43,410 bases of DNA, from positions 1 through 43,410 of the forward strand of contig JAJPWY010000021.1 of the NCBI GenBank assembly GCA_021205725.1. The letters are read 5' to 3'. Below, in pieces: positions 22,644-29,584 of the stretch. The notes below the pieces were generated by a model. That model was not told the origin of the DNA and did not search any database. It saw only the letters and a list, made by a program, of their open reading frames with translations. Made by a program: the position numbers and the translations under genes. The DNA is from Clostridiales bacterium (GTDB taxonomy: Bacteria > Bacillota > Clostridia > Oscillospirales > Oscillospiraceae). Position 1 is the first letter of the stretch, and the number at the start of each line of letters is the position of its first letter.

Positions 22644-24131
22644 ATGAAAATCACCAGACTCGCTGCTCTGCTGATGGCATTAGCCATGCTGCTGAGCATC
22701 ACCGCATGCAGCTCCACCACCACCGAGGAAGAAACCGACACAGCCGAGACCTCCACCGCAGACACCACAGAAGCGGAGGAGACCGAGGACGCAACTGACG
22801 AGGAAGTCGCCGAGGAGACCGATGAGGTCGTGGAGAATGTGGAGGAGACCGCCAGCGAGCTGACCCTCTCCGGCACTCAGACCGCCGTAATCGAGGGCTT
22901 TGACTGGGGCCCTGCAGTGACCAAGGTGGTTCTGTCCCTGGATCAGGCGGTGGACGCCGCCACCGTGGACGCATCCGCCTTTGCCGTCGTCGAGCAGAAG
23001 GAGAGCTTTAACTGGGCCGCTCTGTATGACGACACCCTGGACGCCACCGAGCACACCGTCGCCGAGGCGGAGCGCACCGTCACCGACGCCTATACCTGCG
23101 ACGCCGACGGCAACCAGGTGGACGAGGCCTCTGCCTATATTGCCCTGGAGCTGTACTACAGCCCTGACGAGGGCTCCCCCTACTGCTATGACGTGTTTAC
23201 CGGAATGAACACCGTGTGCAGCCCCTATGAGCTGGCCATTTCTCTCACCGACAGCAGCGCTCTGGCCGCAGAGGACGGGACAGCCGTTACCGGGCTGGCT
23301 GTGGACGCCGCCATCGACCTGAGCGCCGCCTCTATGCCTCAGCTGGAGCAGGTGGATCTCACCGGCACCTTCACCGGCAGCGACGGCGAGACGCTGTGCT
23401 ACGGCTCCTATGAGCCCGAGGACGACGGGGAGCTCCATCCCCTGGTGATCTGGCTCCACGGCGCAGGCGAGGGCGGCACCGATCCCTCCATCAACAACCT
23501 GGGCAACAAGGTCACGGCTCTGTATGACGAGGCGTTCCAGAGCGCCATGGGCGGCGCCTATGTGCTGACGCCCCAGACGCCTACCTTCTGGCTGACCTAC
23601 GATGAGGAGGGCAACTGGGCAGACAACCCCGGCACCGATTCCATCTATCTCGCCACCCTGATGGAGCTGATCGAGGACTATGTGGCAAACCACGAGGGGA
23701 TTGACGCCAACCGCATCTATGTGGGCGGCTGCTCCAACGGCGGCTACATGACCATGGATCTCATCCTAAACTACCCCGACTACTTTGCCGCCGCCTTCCC
23801 CATCTGCGAGGCCTATCTGGATTCCGGCATCACCGATGAGCAGCTGGAGGGCATCAAAGACCTGCCTGTCTGGTTCGTTTACGCCGCCAACGATACGACG
23901 GTGGATCCCACGCTGTACGAGATGCCCACCATTGAGCGGCTCCAGGCCATCGGCGCAGACGTGCACACCTCCGTCTTTGACAGCGTGGTGGACACCACCG
24001 GCCTCTACACCACCGAGGACGGCTCCGCCTATGAGTACATGGGCCATTGGTCCTGGCTGTACTTCTTTAACGACCAGTGTGAGGAGGACGGGGTGAGCCT
24101 GTGGACCTGGCTGGCCGAGCAGAGCAAGTAA
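22644..24131 (+). CDS. Secreted lipoprotein with prolyl-oligopeptidase/esterase-type alpha/beta hydrolase domain
   Basis: The 495 residues start with a lipoprotein signal (MALAMLLSITAC, lipobox ITAC) and a Glu/Thr/Asp-rich linker (to about 70). A beta-rich N-terminal domain follows (about 70-230). The C-terminal alpha/beta hydrolase reads HPLVIWLHGAGEGG (oxyanion region), with nucleophile Ser364 in VGGCSNGGYM, Asp417 in YAANDTTVDP and His468 in YMGHWSWLYF. Such proteins are surface esterases or peptidases, close to the PHB-depolymerase-like esterase group. The substrate is unknown. It has its own promoter and terminator and no obvious pathway partners. Confidence 0.82.
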   Translation: MKITRLAALLMALAMLLSITACSSTTTEEETDTAETSTADTTEAEETEDATDEEVAEETDEVVENVEETASELTLSGTQTAVIEGFDWGPAVTKVVLSLDQAVDAATVDASAFAVVEQKESFNWAALYDDTLDATEHTVAEAERTVTDAYTCDADGNQVDEASAYIALELYYSPDEGSPYCYDVFTGMNTVCSPYELAISLTDSSALAAEDGTAVTGLAVDAAIDLSAASMPQLEQVDLTGTFTGSDGETLCYGSYEPEDDGELHPLVIWLHGAGEGGTDPSINNLGNKVTALYDEAFQSAMGGAYVLTPQTPTFWLTYDEEGNWADNPGTDSIYLATLMELIEDYVANHEGIDANRIYVGGCSNGGYMTMDLILNYPDYFAAAFPICEAYLDSGITDEQLEGIKDLPVWFVYAANDTTVDPTLYEMPTIERLQAIGADVHTSVFDSVVDTTGLYTTEDGSAYEYMGHWSWLYFFNDQCEEDGVSLWTWLAEQSK

Positions 24132-24201
24132 TTCCATACCACTGCCGCATCCTGGCGTGATCTGACCGGGACAGACGGCGAATAACCGATTGACAGACAG
24201 A

Positions 24202-24235
24202 GCCGACAGACGGGAAAACCCGTTTGCCGGCTTTG
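24202..24235 (+). terminator. Terminator of the esterase gene
   Basis: GCCGACAGACGGG (24202-24214) pairs imperfectly with CCCGTTTGCCGGC (24219-24231) around an AAAA loop. The T run is weak. Confidence 0.5.
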
Positions 24236-24241
24236 CGCTGC

Positions 24242-24270
24242 TTTACAAAAGTGCTTTTTTGTGCTATGCT
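24242..24270 (+). promoter_or_regulatory. Promoter of deoD
   Basis: TTTACA (24242-24247), 17-bp spacer, extended -10 TGC plus TATGCT (24265-24270). It shares TTTACAAAAG and TGCTAT with the esterase promoter. Confidence 0.65.
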
Positions 24271-24301
24271 ATCCCAGAAAAAACGTCCGGGAGGAATCAC
24301 C

Positions 24302-25039
24302 ATGCCCAACTATCCTACCCCTCACATCAACGCCCGGCCGGAGGACTTTGGGGAGACCGTCCTCATGCCCGGCGACCCTCTGCGCTCCCGGTGGATTGCA
24401 GAGCAGTTTCTCCGGGACGCCGTCCTGGTCAACAATGTCCGGGGAGTGCAGGGCTATACCGGCTATTATGGAGACACCCGCATTTCCGTCATGGCCTCCG
24501 GCATGGGGATGCCCTCTATGGGAATTTACTCCTATGAGCTGTTCCGCTTTTTCGGAGTGCGCAACATCATCCGCATCGGCTCGGCGGGAGCCATCCAGCC
24601 AGAGGTAGGGCTGAGGGACATCGTCATCGGCCAGGGGGCCTCCACCGACAGCAGCTGGGCGGAGCAGTACCACCTACCCGGCAGCTTTGCACCCCTCTGC
24701 GCCTTCTCCCTGTTACAGGCCTGCGTCGCCGTGGCCGGAGAACGGAATCTGCCCTTCCATGTGGGCAATCTCCTGTCCTCAGATCGCTTTTACGGGGACG
24801 AGGAGGGGCTGCCCCCGGCCCTCCGAACCAACGAGAGCTGGCAGAAGATGGGGGTGCTGGCGGTGGAGATGGAGAGCGCCGCCCTGTACATGAACGCCGC
24901 CCGCTGGGGCGGAAACGCTCTGGCTGTCTGCACCGTGTCCGACCACATCCCCCGGGGCGAGGCCCTGAGTCCTCAGGAGCGAGAGAGCGGCTTTGCTCAG
25001 ATGGTGGAGCTGGCCCTGGAGACCGCCCGGCGGGTGTAG
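24302..25039 (+). CDS. deoD: Purine nucleoside phosphorylase (DeoD type)
   Basis: The 245 residues match hexameric DeoD: MPGDPLRSRWIAE (phosphate Arg), SGMGMPSMGIYSYEL, RIGSAGAIQPEV, the substrate motif VEMESAAL and VSDHIPRGE with the catalytic Asp. It splits purine (deoxy)nucleosides with phosphate, giving free bases and (deoxy)ribose-1-phosphate for salvage. ATG 24302 follows GGGAGGA. Its stop directly abuts the araD stop on the other strand. No deoxyribose genes are next to it. Confidence 0.95.
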   Translation: MPNYPTPHINARPEDFGETVLMPGDPLRSRWIAEQFLRDAVLVNNVRGVQGYTGYYGDTRISVMASGMGMPSMGIYSYELFRFFGVRNIIRIGSAGAIQPEVGLRDIVIGQGASTDSSWAEQYHLPGSFAPLCAFSLLQACVAVAGERNLPFHVGNLLSSDRFYGDEEGLPPALRTNESWQKMGVLAVEMESAALYMNAARWGGNALAVCTVSDHIPRGEALSPQERESGFAQMVELALETARRV

Positions 25040-25744
25040 TCAGTTCTGCTTTCTCTGCCCGTAATAGGCGTTGGGCCCGTGCTTGCGGAGATAGTGCTTG
25101 TCCTGGATGCGCTGGGGAGCAGGGGCGGCGTTGGGGGCCACCTGTCGGGTGAAAATGGCCATTTTCGCCACCTCCTCCAGCACCACGGCGTGGTAGACCG
25201 CCTGGGCTGCGTCCTTGCCCCAGGTGAAGGGGCCGTGACTGTGGCAGATGACAGCGGGAACAGCCACCGGGTCGATGCCCCGGGAGCGGAACTCCTCCAC
25301 GATGATCTTGCCGGTGTTGCGCTCATAGTCCTCGTCCAGCTCCTCCTGGGTCAGGTGCCGGGCGCAGGGGATGGGGCCATAGAAGTAATCGGCGTGGGTG
25401 GTGCCGTAGCAGGGGATGTCCTCTCCGGCCTGGGCCCAGCCCACGGCATAGGGGCTGTGGGTGTGGACGATGCCGCCGATCTGGGGGAACGCGTTGTAGA
25501 GCACCAGATGGGTCTTTGTGTCCGAGGAGGGGTTCAGCGTGCCCTCCACCTGGTTGCCCTCCAGATCCATGACCACCAGATCCTCCGGCCGCAGCTCGTC
25601 ATACTCCACCCCGGAGGGCTTGATGACGAACAGGCCCTTTTCCCGGTCGATGCCGCTGACGTTGCCCCAGGTATAGGTGACAAGGCCCCGGCGGGGCAGC
25701 TCCATATTCGCCTCGTACACCTTTTGCTTCAGTTCTTCCAGCAT
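25040..25744 (-). CDS. araD: L-ribulose-5-phosphate 4-epimerase
   Basis: This 234-residue class II aldolase-fold enzyme converts L-ribulose-5-phosphate to D-xylulose-5-phosphate. The zinc ligands are seen in IVHTHSPYAVGW and in CHSHGPFTWGK. TWGNVSGIDREKGLFVIKPSG and PSSDTKTHL form the phosphate site, and GTTHADYF and DKHYLRKHG are typical of AraD. ATG 25744 follows GGAGG. The homologue UlaF works in ascorbate use; the divergent EIIA gene makes either arabinose or ascorbate-type sugar use possible. No kinase or isomerase partner is present here. Confidence 0.93.
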   Translation of the reverse strand: MLEELKQKVYEANMELPRRGLVTYTWGNVSGIDREKGLFVIKPSGVEYDELRPEDLVVMDLEGNQVEGTLNPSSDTKTHLVLYNAFPQIGGIVHTHSPYAVGWAQAGEDIPCYGTTHADYFYGPIPCARHLTQEELDEDYERNTGKIIVEEFRSRGIDPVAVPAVICHSHGPFTWGKDAAQAVYHAVVLEEVAKMAIFTRQVAPNAAPAPQRIQDKHYLRKHGPNAYYGQRKQN

Positions 25745-25794
25745 AATAAACCTCCGTTTTTGTCTCCGATGGAAACGGGGACAGTTCCGTGTTC

Positions 25795-25822
25795 AGTATA
25801 CCACGGATCCGAAGATTCGCAA
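25795..25822 (-). promoter_or_regulatory. Promoter of araD
   Basis: On the minus strand TTGCGA (25822-25817), 16-bp spacer, TATACT (25800-25795), 51 bp before the ATG. Confidence 0.6.
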
Positions 25823-25877
25823 AGAGAAATTCCCCGGGCGTGTCCGGGCAGTTCTGCACCAAAGGAGGGAGCGACCC

Positions 25878-26357
25878 GTGGCAGGGCTATTGCAGCAGAT
25901 GGCAGAGGAGGGTCTCTGCCGGTTTGCAGACAGGGTCTCCTCCTGGGAGGAGGCGGTTCGGCTGGGGGTGGAGCCTCTGTCGGAACAGGGGTATGTGGAT
26001 GACGGCTACAGCGAGCAGATCATCGCCTGTATCCGGCAGTACGGCCCCTATCTGGTCTTTGACCACGGCGTCGCCATGCCTCACGCTCAGCAGGAGCCGT
26101 CCTGTGTTCATCGAACAGGGGTCAGTCTTTTGCGGCTGAGAGAGGCGGCGGATTTTGGCCCAGGGGCGGATGGGACGCCCAAGACGGCCCGCCTGCTGTT
26201 CACCCTGGCCGCCCGGGACTCCGGGGAGCATCTGGACTGTATCCAGAGCTTAGTGCGCATTTTTATGAACGACCCCCTGCTGGACGCCCTCATGGAGGCG
26301 AATACCCCCGGGGACGTGCTGGCGGCGGCGGAGCGATATCCTGCGGATGAGGATTGA
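25878..26357 (+). CDS. PTS EIIA component (fructose/mannitol/ascorbate type), orphan
   Basis: The 159 residues fit the EIIA-2 domain. A region of the form EEAVRLGVEPLSEQGYVDD is followed by the phosphorylation site FDHGVAMPHAQQEP, with the likely phospho-His at 69. LLFTLAARDSGEHLDCIQSL is typical of this family's ligand side. EIIA takes phosphate from HPr and gives it to EIIB. No EIIB or EIIC lies in the window, so it is either the remnant of a transporter, a shared EIIA, or a regulatory domain. GTG 25878 follows AAAGGAGGG. It is divergent from araD. Confidence 0.85.
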   Translation: MAGLLQQMAEEGLCRFADRVSSWEEAVRLGVEPLSEQGYVDDGYSEQIIACIRQYGPYLVFDHGVAMPHAQQEPSCVHRTGVSLLRLREAADFGPGADGTPKTARLLFTLAARDSGEHLDCIQSLVRIFMNDPLLDALMEANTPGDVLAAAERYPADED

Positions 26358-26421
26358 GGCAGAGGCCGCCGCCGGGGAGCGATTTTTGCGGGAGCGGGTG
26401 TCGTTCCTGCAATCATCGCCC

Positions 26422-26450
26422 TTGCCATTCGGCGTAAAACCGTGTAAACT
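26422..26450 (+). promoter_or_regulatory. Promoter of the 26.5-kb membrane protein gene
   Basis: TTGCCA (26422-26427), 17-bp spacer, TAAACT (26445-26450). Confidence 0.55.
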
Positions 26451-26488
26451 ATATTGCAATACAAAATCAGCTTCGGGAGGAACTTGTC

Positions 26489-27034
26489 ATGTATGATGAG
26501 GATAGCAACTACTGTGAGACTCTGATCACCCCCACCGTTCCCAAATCGGTGCGCATTGCCAGCGCCGCCTATATCGTGCTGACGGTGCTGTGCGTCATTG
26601 CGGCGGTGTTTGTGACCTGGTGGACGCTGATCATCGCTGTGCTCAGCCTGGTGCTCCGGTGGAAGACCCTACAGGTGACCTCCACCGAGTACGAGTATCA
26701 GTTCTGGGGTCGTCAGCTGGACATCGAGGCCATCGAGCGGGGGGAGAAGCGCCGCTCCCTGGCCACCTTCCAGCTGGACGACGTGGAGTGCATGGCCCGG
26801 GAGGACGCCCCGGAGATCGCAGCCTACCGCAAGGTGCTGGGCAGCGAGGGAACGCTCCGAATGGATCTGACGGATCGAAACCCCGCAGGGGTGCCGGTCT
26901 ACCTCATGTTCGTCCGGGACGAGGTGCTCCGGGAGGTGCGGCTCCAGCCCAGCCGGGAGATGCTGCGCAAGATGTGGCGGGCGGCTCCCAAGGCGGTGCA
27001 TATCCCGGAGGAGCTGAAAATGGAGGAGGAATAA
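26489..27034 (+). CDS. Hypothetical membrane-anchored protein
   Basis: I do not recognise the family with certainty. The 181 residues have a short N terminus and two adjacent membrane helices (about 20-55: VRIASAAYIVLTVLCVIAAV and WWTLIIAVLSLVL). A cytoplasmic beta-rich domain follows that begins STEYEYQFWGRQLDIEAIE and resembles PH-like bPH domains in layout. ATG 26489 has GGGAGGA upstream. It stands alone between the EIIA gene and tRNA-Leu, so context gives no role. Confidence 0.75.
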   Translation: MYDEDSNYCETLITPTVPKSVRIASAAYIVLTVLCVIAAVFVTWWTLIIAVLSLVLRWKTLQVTSTEYEYQFWGRQLDIEAIERGEKRRSLATFQLDDVECMAREDAPEIAAYRKVLGSEGTLRMDLTDRNPAGVPVYLMFVRDEVLREVRLQPSREMLRKMWRAAPKAVHIPEELKMEEE

Positions 27035-27069
27035 TCCTCCTCCGTAGCGAAAAAAAGTAAAAACAGGGG

Positions 27070-27098
27070 TTGACAAAGCCCGAGCCGAGTGATATATT
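27070..27098 (+). promoter_or_regulatory. Promoter of tRNA-Leu
   Basis: TTGACA (27070-27075), 17-bp spacer, TATATT (27093-27098), 36 bp before the tRNA. Confidence 0.8.
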
Positions 27099-27134
27099 AT
27101 CACTTGCGTCCGATACCGAGCCGCTTGACGGTAT

Positions 27135-27218
27135 GCACGAGTGGTGGAATTGGTAGACTCGCTGGCTTCAGGTGCCAGTGCTCGCAAGGGCGTGCGGGTT
27201 CGACTCCCGCCTCGTGCA
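27135..27218 (+). tRNA. tRNA-Leu (CAG anticodon)
   Basis: An 84-nt class II tRNA. Acceptor arms are GCACGAG/CTCGTGC with discriminator A, the anticodon arm is CTGGC-TTCAGGT-GCCAG (anticodon CAG), there is a long variable arm, and the T arm is GCGGG-TTCGACT-CCCGC. The 3' CCA is not encoded. It reads CUG, the leucine codon that dominates in this GC-rich genome. Confidence 0.96.
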
Positions 27219-27223
27219 TCGAA

Positions 27224-27260
27224 GGGTCTCAGCTGTAAAAGGCTGAGGCCCTGATTTTTT
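27224..27260 (+). terminator. Terminator of tRNA-Leu
   Basis: GGGTCTCAGC (27224-27233) and GCTGAGGCCC (27242-27251) pair with one wobble, followed by TGATTTTTT. Confidence 0.9.
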
Positions 27261-27298
27261 GCGTTCAGAGTGGTTTGTAAAGGCAAACGCTTATTGGC

Positions 27299-28459
27299 TT
27301 ATGGGGAGACGGCGCAGTCCTGGGTATCCGTCTCCCGGTGGAGACGGCGGACGATGAAATCCAGCAGGGCGGGATAGTGGAGCAGCCGTTTCAGGGCTTC
27401 GATGACGATGGAGGTCGCCAGAGAGACGGCCAGCAGTACCGCAATGATGAGTACGGGATACCGGAACGAGTAGGTGAAGCTCCCGAACCAAACGGATCGG
27501 AACAGGTTGTGAACCAGGAAGATATTGCCGGAATGGACACCCAGAAATGACAGGATCTGGTGCAGCCCCGGAATGCGAAAGAGAAACTCGCAGCCGAAGG
27601 AGGCCAGCACCACCGGGATGACCGCCTCCCAGACGGGCCACAGGGCGTCCTTCAACGCACCGTTCCGGAGAAGCACCAGCAGGGCCAGCAGAGCGACGTA
27701 GATTAGACATTTACAGATCCCGTTGGCTCTGTCTCCGGGGCGGATGCGCAGGCGGACGATTCGTGTGATCACGTTGTCCCGGGCGCATACCACGCCCACG
27801 GCAATACAGAGTATGTAACGATAGATATTGTCGTTGTTGAAGGTCACGGTAAAATTGATGACAAACACCAGCGCCAGAAAAGCGGGACTGCCGATCTTCT
27901 CCCGCAGGAGGTACAGGGCGGGGATCAGAAGGATGATGACGATGGCCAGGCTGTAGTACCAGTAGGTCGGCAGAAAGGTGGGGGTGCCCAGCAGCTCCGC
28001 CAGTCCGAACATATCCAAAAGCCAGTACTGGATCGACTTCCACGACAGCGCTCCGTATTTTGACACCAGACGCCCGGGCCCCAGAAACAGAGCGAACAGG
28101 TCGGTGAGCAGGAATACAAAGATAAAGGCGCCCAGGAGCCTGACCAGCCGGGAGGAGATCAGATTCCAGGTCGAGTCGGAGAGGGCACGGGACGGACGAG
28201 TGGGAAGGGCCATCATCTTCCTGGTCAGCCCGTATGCGCTGATAAATGCGAACATCCCCACACAGACCTTGCAGAAGCCGGCCACATAGACGATATACCG
28301 TTCCGGAATGAGAAAGGTGATGTCATAGCTGCTGTACAGCGCAGAGGTGCGGAAGCAGTGATGACAGAGGAGCATGACGATGGCAATGCCCTTGAGACAG
28401 TTGGAGGCGTATTTCCCAAACAGATCAGGCTGGGAATACGGCAGGCTCTCTTGCTTCAT
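27299..28459 (-). CDS. Membrane acyltransferase (acyltransferase-3 family)
   Basis: The 386 residues form about ten membrane helices in the acyltransferase-3 (OafA/NolL-like) layout. The N terminus NCLKGIAIVMLLCHHCFR has the conserved His pair in the first helix. KVCVGMFAFISAYGLTRKM follows, then LLIPALYLLREKIG and a late SGNIFLVHNLFRSVW. Such proteins transfer acyl (often acetyl) groups to extracytoplasmic sugars, lipids or peptidoglycan. The acceptor is unknown. It lies 46 bp after the flavodoxin-like gene on the same strand and is less GC-rich than the genes around it. Confidence 0.85.
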   Translation of the reverse strand: MKQESLPYSQPDLFGKYASNCLKGIAIVMLLCHHCFRTSALYSSYDITFLIPERYIVYVAGFCKVCVGMFAFISAYGLTRKMMALPTRPSRALSDSTWNLISSRLVRLLGAFIFVFLLTDLFALFLGPGRLVSKYGALSWKSIQYWLLDMFGLAELLGTPTFLPTYWYYSLAIVIILLIPALYLLREKIGSPAFLALVFVINFTVTFNNDNIYRYILCIAVGVVCARDNVITRIVRLRIRPGDRANGICKCLIYVALLALLVLLRNGALKDALWPVWEAVIPVVLASFGCEFLFRIPGLHQILSFLGVHSGNIFLVHNLFRSVWFGSFTYSFRYPVLIIAVLLAVSLATSIVIEALKRLLHYPALLDFIVRRLHRETDTQDCAVSP

Positions 28460-28505
28460 AAGATCCCTCTCTCTTTCCGGACTCTCTTACTGACGGCAGA
28501 CTGCG

Positions 28506-29126
28506 TTAGCGGATAAAGTTTGTTCCCCGCTTTGCCTCATACACCGGGGCGGGGACGCCAGCCTCACGGCCTGCCCGGATGCTCTTGAGCAGCCAGGCCA
28601 TATTGGTTGCCAGAGTGCGCATGGTCTGGAGGCCCTCCTCGTCCTGGCGCACCTCGTCGGGGGTGTTGCCGTGAACCTGGTTCCAGTACTGGGAGCCCAC
28701 CACCGTCATATTGCTGATGAGGAAGTACTTGTTCAGCTGGTCAAAGGCGGCTGTCGCTCCGCCCCGGCGACAGGAGACCACGCTGGCCCCCAGCTTGCCC
28801 GCCATCCGCTTTCCGTTGACATAAAACAGCCGATCCAGGAAGGACGTGATCTGTCCGGAGGCGGAGGCGTAATACACGGGAGAGCCCACTACAATGCCGT
28901 CGATGCTGTCCAGCTCGTCGGTGATCTGGTGGACGCCGCCGTCAAAGACGCACTGGCCCGTGGTGGCGCACTTACCGCAGGCGATGCAACCGGGCACAGG
29001 ATGATTTCCCACCCAGAACAGCTCGGTCTCCACGCCCTCCCGTTCCAGGGCGGAGGCCACCTCAGCCAGGGCGATATAGGTGCAGCCCTTCTCATGGGGG
29101 CTTCCGTTGATGAGCAGTACCTTCAT
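28506..29126 (-). CDS. Flavodoxin-fold NAD(P)H-dependent FMN reductase
   Basis: The 206 residues are an NADPH-dependent FMN reductase/iron-sulfur flavoprotein-like domain. The FMN phosphate loop is LINGSPHEKGCTYIAL. The Cys pair region is CIACGKCATTGQCVFDGG, the isoalloxazine loop is VVGSPVYYASASGQITSFLDR, and VSCRRGGATAAFDQLNKYF follows. The CxxC-x5-C segment is common in this group and may bind metal or act in thiol redox. ATG 29126 follows AAGGAGTG. It probably acts as an oxidoreductase of small molecules. It may be co-transcribed with the acyltransferase. Confidence 0.88.
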   Translation of the reverse strand: MKVLLINGSPHEKGCTYIALAEVASALEREGVETELFWVGNHPVPGCIACGKCATTGQCVFDGGVHQITDELDSIDGIVVGSPVYYASASGQITSFLDRLFYVNGKRMAGKLGASVVSCRRGGATAAFDQLNKYFLISNMTVVGSQYWNQVHGNTPDEVRQDEEGLQTMRTLATNMAWLLKSIRAGREAGVPAPVYEAKRGTNFIR

Positions 29127-29391
29127 ATCTGTCACTCCTTGCAAAAATCACTTCGCCGCCGGATTTGGCGGTTTTTTCTATATAGGATATGATAGCACGG
29201 GGCGGGCGGTTAGTCATGGATAATCTTTTGGGAAGAGCCAACGGCCCGCCTCACCCCGGATTTTCCCAACTATTTTCCCATCATTGGGCAGATTTTGCCG
29301 GATAGCCCCAATTTTGCAACTTTCCACCAAAAGTAAGCCGATGCTAACTGTAAAATCTGAAGAAAATCACATAAAAACCACGATTTCATGG

Positions 29392-29420
29392 TTTACAAAC
29401 GGTCAAATTGCTGATATGAT
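29392..29420 (+). promoter_or_regulatory. Promoter of nifJ, in a 458-bp gene-free gap
   Basis: TTTACA (29392-29397), 17-bp spacer, TATGAT (29415-29420). The gap 29127-29584 otherwise holds an AT-rich stretch (29230-29400) and a leader of about 155 nt before nifJ. I see no gene with a ribosome site in it. Confidence 0.65.
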
Positions 29421-29584
29421 TATGGAGTAAAAGCATTGGCTTTGGAATCGAATGACCGAGATGATCTGTCACTTCGCCGGGCACGGCTTTCTCTGTGCGC
29501 CCGTTTTGGGCCGCTCTGGTGTGGGCCGGTGTCGCCGGAGGTGCGGAAAACACAGTCTTCGTCATGAAGGAGGAGTCCAAAATC

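Noticed and set aside
29156-29177. Small plus-strand hairpin CCGCC/GGCGG with T run upstream of the flavodoxin-like gene
   Set aside because: Nothing is transcribed into it from the plus side; it is only 5 bp and probably incidental.
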